Shown here: one piece after another, positions 61,260 to 64,000 of the stretch | Layout of the letters: every line of letters starts with the position of its first letter | Numbering within the stretch: position 1 is the first letter of the stretch | Notes under the pieces: model-generated | Seen by the model: only the letters and a program-made list of their open reading frames with translations | Told to the model about the DNA's origin: nothing | The model's database searches: none | Translations under genes and position numbers: made by a program | From: Anisakis pegreffii | Lineage: Eukaryota > Nematoda > Chromadorea > Rhabditida > Anisakidae | DNA: 64,000 nt | NCBI GenBank assembly: GCA_035041965.1 | Contig: JAPYMA010000323.1 | Location: 1-64,000 of the forward strand | Direction of reading: 5' to 3'

Positions 61260-64000
61260 GCTCAGATGTACGCGCATAGATTCTTTTGTGTTTGTTTGAT
61301 TGTTTTTTGTTGTCTTTTTTGATTGTTTCAATGAGATTACTGTTATTTTGAATCGAATTTGGAATTTTTGTGGCTTTGACCACAACAACAATGCTCATTT
61401 CATGGTGTATCCAGATTTGTTATTGTAAGGAGTGGCTGAAGTTTTTTTTTCCATCGCAATACTGAGTGGTTAGCGAATTCGCTATGGAATCCGCTTTCTG
61501 AATGTTTGCTTGATTTTGAAGAGAAGTCATTGTATTATATAAAAATTGCGGTGGAACTTTCGAAAAATTTTTGTTTGCTATCCCAGAAAGTATGTATTTG
61601 ATACTTTGACTAACTGATCGCCGCGTGAACGGTCATCATTCGGTCGATCGATGGTGATTTGTATAATTGTTTTTGATTTGGTATATCATCTCGAATAATT
61701 TTTATGTTGTGATTTAATCAGTGTACTAAAAACAATATGGTATCGTGTGTGGAATTGTGTGCTATATAGTTGAATATTATGTTTGATGCCATTTGAGATG
61801 TATTCAGTGAAGTTGAAATGCTGTTATACTTTAATGAAACATAATTAAGTAAAATGTAATATTATCTATAATATAATTTACATTGTGAACGCGCGAACTG
61901 AGTGTATTTCATCCTTTTAAGAATGATATTAATGAAATATTGTGGTGATGATAAGATTTTAAGTGATATTATCATCACTATCATTTTATTATCATATCAT
62001 AATTTTATTCGTCTTATATACGTACTTGCAAAAATGAATGCGAATAATAATACTCTTGTATATTTCTGTGTATATGAAACAATTTTTTTGTATTTTGTTT
62101 CGTTTTTTTCGCGTGTTTTTTTGTATTGTTTTGTGTGCATTGATGGCGCATATCGGGTTTGTTTCTTCTACTACTCTAATATATGTCATTGAGATGGTGT
62201 TGATAAAATGTTTAACGTTGCGATAAGTTTGAGGATTTTCGATCAAAAAAGCTCTGGAATAGATGTAGAATTGGATTAGTTTAACTGGAAAGCTTCCAAA
62301 TTGACGGTGATTTGAAAGAATCCAGTTGAGAAACAGGGTTTGAATATTCCGAATGACTTTGTTTTTGCTTTGTTATGATAGGAGAACTAAAAATCTGTTT
62401 CAGAATGATTTGAAAAGGATTTGGAATAAAATAAATGCAGTGACAACTAACTGCAGTGTATCAGGAAGCATTTGTGAAATTTCACGGGGAAGGGTTACTT
62501 ATGATATTAGAGTTGGAGGTTGGAAAACTGTTTATTGACTTGGGGGAGAGTGGAGAAGAGGAAGCGGGGAATATTGTGAATCTCTTGGAACAGTTGATGG
62601 ATGATAATGGTTGCGTGTCAGTAGTTGTGGTGTTGGTGAAATATTAGGGTAGTGTCATTTTAATGCGATGTATTTCTATCACATTTGATTGGTTCTATGA
62701 TAATTTTGTTTTGTTGTTTTTTTTTGTTTTGCAATTTTTTTCATTTCGTTTTCAGTACGTTCATTCTTCCATTACGCCATACTCTCGTATATTGGTTACG
62801 TTTTTTGCGTTGATAATTTTCATTTTCAGTTGCAAAATCAATCGGTTTTGTGAAAATTTTAGCATGAAATTTATGAAGATCATAATTATTATATATGTAT
62901 AGCATTGTCAACAACAAGGGGGTTTTCTGTTCTCGAAAGATGACATTTATAGCGAGAAATGTTGATGTTTAAAGTCAAAATTATTGATTGTTATTTTAAA
63001 ATCTGGATCTACGATATTGACAGCAAAATTGATCAGATGAAGAATTACTCTCTTGTCCGTATTTTGTGACGCTGGTTGACCGAGTTCAGTAGTGATATTT
63101 TCAGTTGAAATTTGATGATTTCTTGAAGGTGATTGATTAGCAAAGAGCTGAGTGTTTCTTACTTGAATTGTTTGAGTTTCTTTCGAATACTGCAGCGTTT
63201 CATTGGAATGCAATTTTCTTGTAATACAATAACTTTCGAAAGATCACTTTGACTTGTTAAAAATTTATTTGAAAAATTAATCAGCAGTGGAGTTACAAGT
63301 TTAAACGAAAATTTGGAATTAGCGATTAGCGGACTAATTTTGCTGATTGTGAAGAGCGTCCTAGCGAAAGCTTTGGTTATTTTTTCTGGTCAACAGCGCT
63401 TTTAATGAAAAGTTTCTTTCTGCTATTCTCTTGTCAGTGTCACTAGTAGCGGGTTATTTTTAACGGAACAAAAATAATTTTTTAGCGAATCAGCGAATGG
63501 TACAGCTCTATCTTTTTCAGTACCAGTCACTGGTTGTTGTTGTTATCATTAAAAGTTTCAATGTTGTACAATGATTGCGGGAAAAAAGCATGCATGTATA
63601 TCTGCTGTATCGCTCATCTGTGTACGAATTTGTAAGATATAAACGATTTTTAGAAAGTGAAACTTTGTTTTTACATCTTTTCTCTTTGATTCTTCTCGGT
63701 CATCATAACAAACGTGGTTTTGAACAGTGCTGATTATTAATAACATTTATGAACGACAAATCGAAAATATCGAAATTTGATGATATGGCGATTGGTTGAA
63801 GTACTTGAGACCTTTAAATATGAACGACATAACCTTTAAATGAACGACAACTCAAAAATATCGAAATTTGGTGGTTGGTTGAAGTACTTGAGAAAGTATC
63901 AGTGCTGAAGATGTTTACGTATCCTTGCAAAAAGCTAGATATTGTCGATTTGTTGAATGCCGTATAATCTTGATAAAGCTGATCAGCGAGTGATCATCGA
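61260..64000. other. Region downstream of zyg-11
   Basis: 2.7 kb with no supported gene. Two overlapping short frames (62353-62538 and 62456-62647) have acceptor-like sites in front of them but no recognisable domain. A short tandem duplication lies at 63749-63892. Confidence 0.55.
63749..63892. repeat. Diverged tandem duplication of about 60-90 bp
   Basis: TGAACGACAAATCGAAAATATCGAAATTTG...TTGGTTGAAGTACTTGAGA occurs at 63749-63810 and again at 63840-63892 with a small internal deletion. The words ATGAACGACA and CCTTTAAAT also repeat between the copies. Confidence 0.85.

Noticed and set aside
62353..62647. Two overlapping short ORFs with acceptor-like sites downstream of zyg-11
   Set aside because: Neither shows a recognisable domain, a partner exon or a convincing donor, so they were not called as genes.
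1..64000. CRISPR arrays, tRNA or rRNA genes, viral genes
   Set aside because: No spaced direct repeats of CRISPR type, no cloverleaf or rRNA core sequence and no viral hallmark protein were seen. Small structured RNAs cannot be excluded by eye.

Overview
The window is eukaryotic nuclear DNA from an animal, most likely a nematode. Genes are split by GT-AG introns, intergenic DNA is AT-rich, and transposon debris is abundant. The case for a nematode is moderate. It rests on an ETR-1-like CELF protein, a ZYG-11-sized (793 aa) CUL2 substrate receptor, degenerate TTAGGC-like hexamer islands, and splice-acceptor-like motifs a few bases upstream of several start codons. No rRNA, tRNA, CRISPR array or bacterial feature was seen.

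Layout. 1-2850 is a satellite array: about 180-200 bp monomers arranged as three-monomer, 583-bp units, folded into a palindrome centred near 1112. Next come seven conserved genes whose exons I rebuilt by joining splice sites in frame: TMCO1 (minus, 5926-4598, 3 exons, 189 aa); FARSB, the phenylalanyl-tRNA synthetase beta subunit (minus, 11581-6748, 13 exons, 595 aa); an etr-1/CELF RNA-binding protein (minus, 23024-15177, 12 constitutive exons and one probable cassette exon, 550 or 620 aa); PEX5, the peroxisomal import receptor (minus, 35891-31584, 9 exons, 597 aa); vha-9, V-ATPase subunit F (minus, 38192-36818, 3 exons, 122 aa); mitochondrial CLPP (plus, 39514-40758, 6 exons, 226 aa, catalytic triad intact); and zyg-11 (plus, 53307-61259, 15 exons, 793 aa). 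An intronless ORF (29576-31327, minus) encodes an unrecognised secreted Ser/Thr/Asn/Asp-rich protein. A second intronless ORF (43847-44740, plus, 297 aa) is also unrecognised.

Repeats. There is a family of up to 250 bp in seven copies, four of them in introns; a 300-bp TIR element of pogo/Tc1 style; a hAT-type MITE with an 8-bp target duplication; a fold-back MITE in a PEX5 intron; three copies of a GC-rich element; and a decayed BEL/Pao retrotransposon (LTR plus gag fragment) at 42.56-43.19 kb. Three genes (TMCO1, etr-1, zyg-11) have segments of their own introns duplicated nearby. About 24-29 kb and 45-53 kb hold no gene I can support.

The genes are housekeeping loci with unrelated roles (ER calcium and membrane biogenesis, translation, RNA processing, peroxisome import, proton pumping, mitochondrial proteolysis, ubiquitin ligation). 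I see no pathway cluster. The most unusual features are the satellite palindrome, the high share of AAG/GAG 3' splice sites in the gene models, and the repeated intron-segment duplications.
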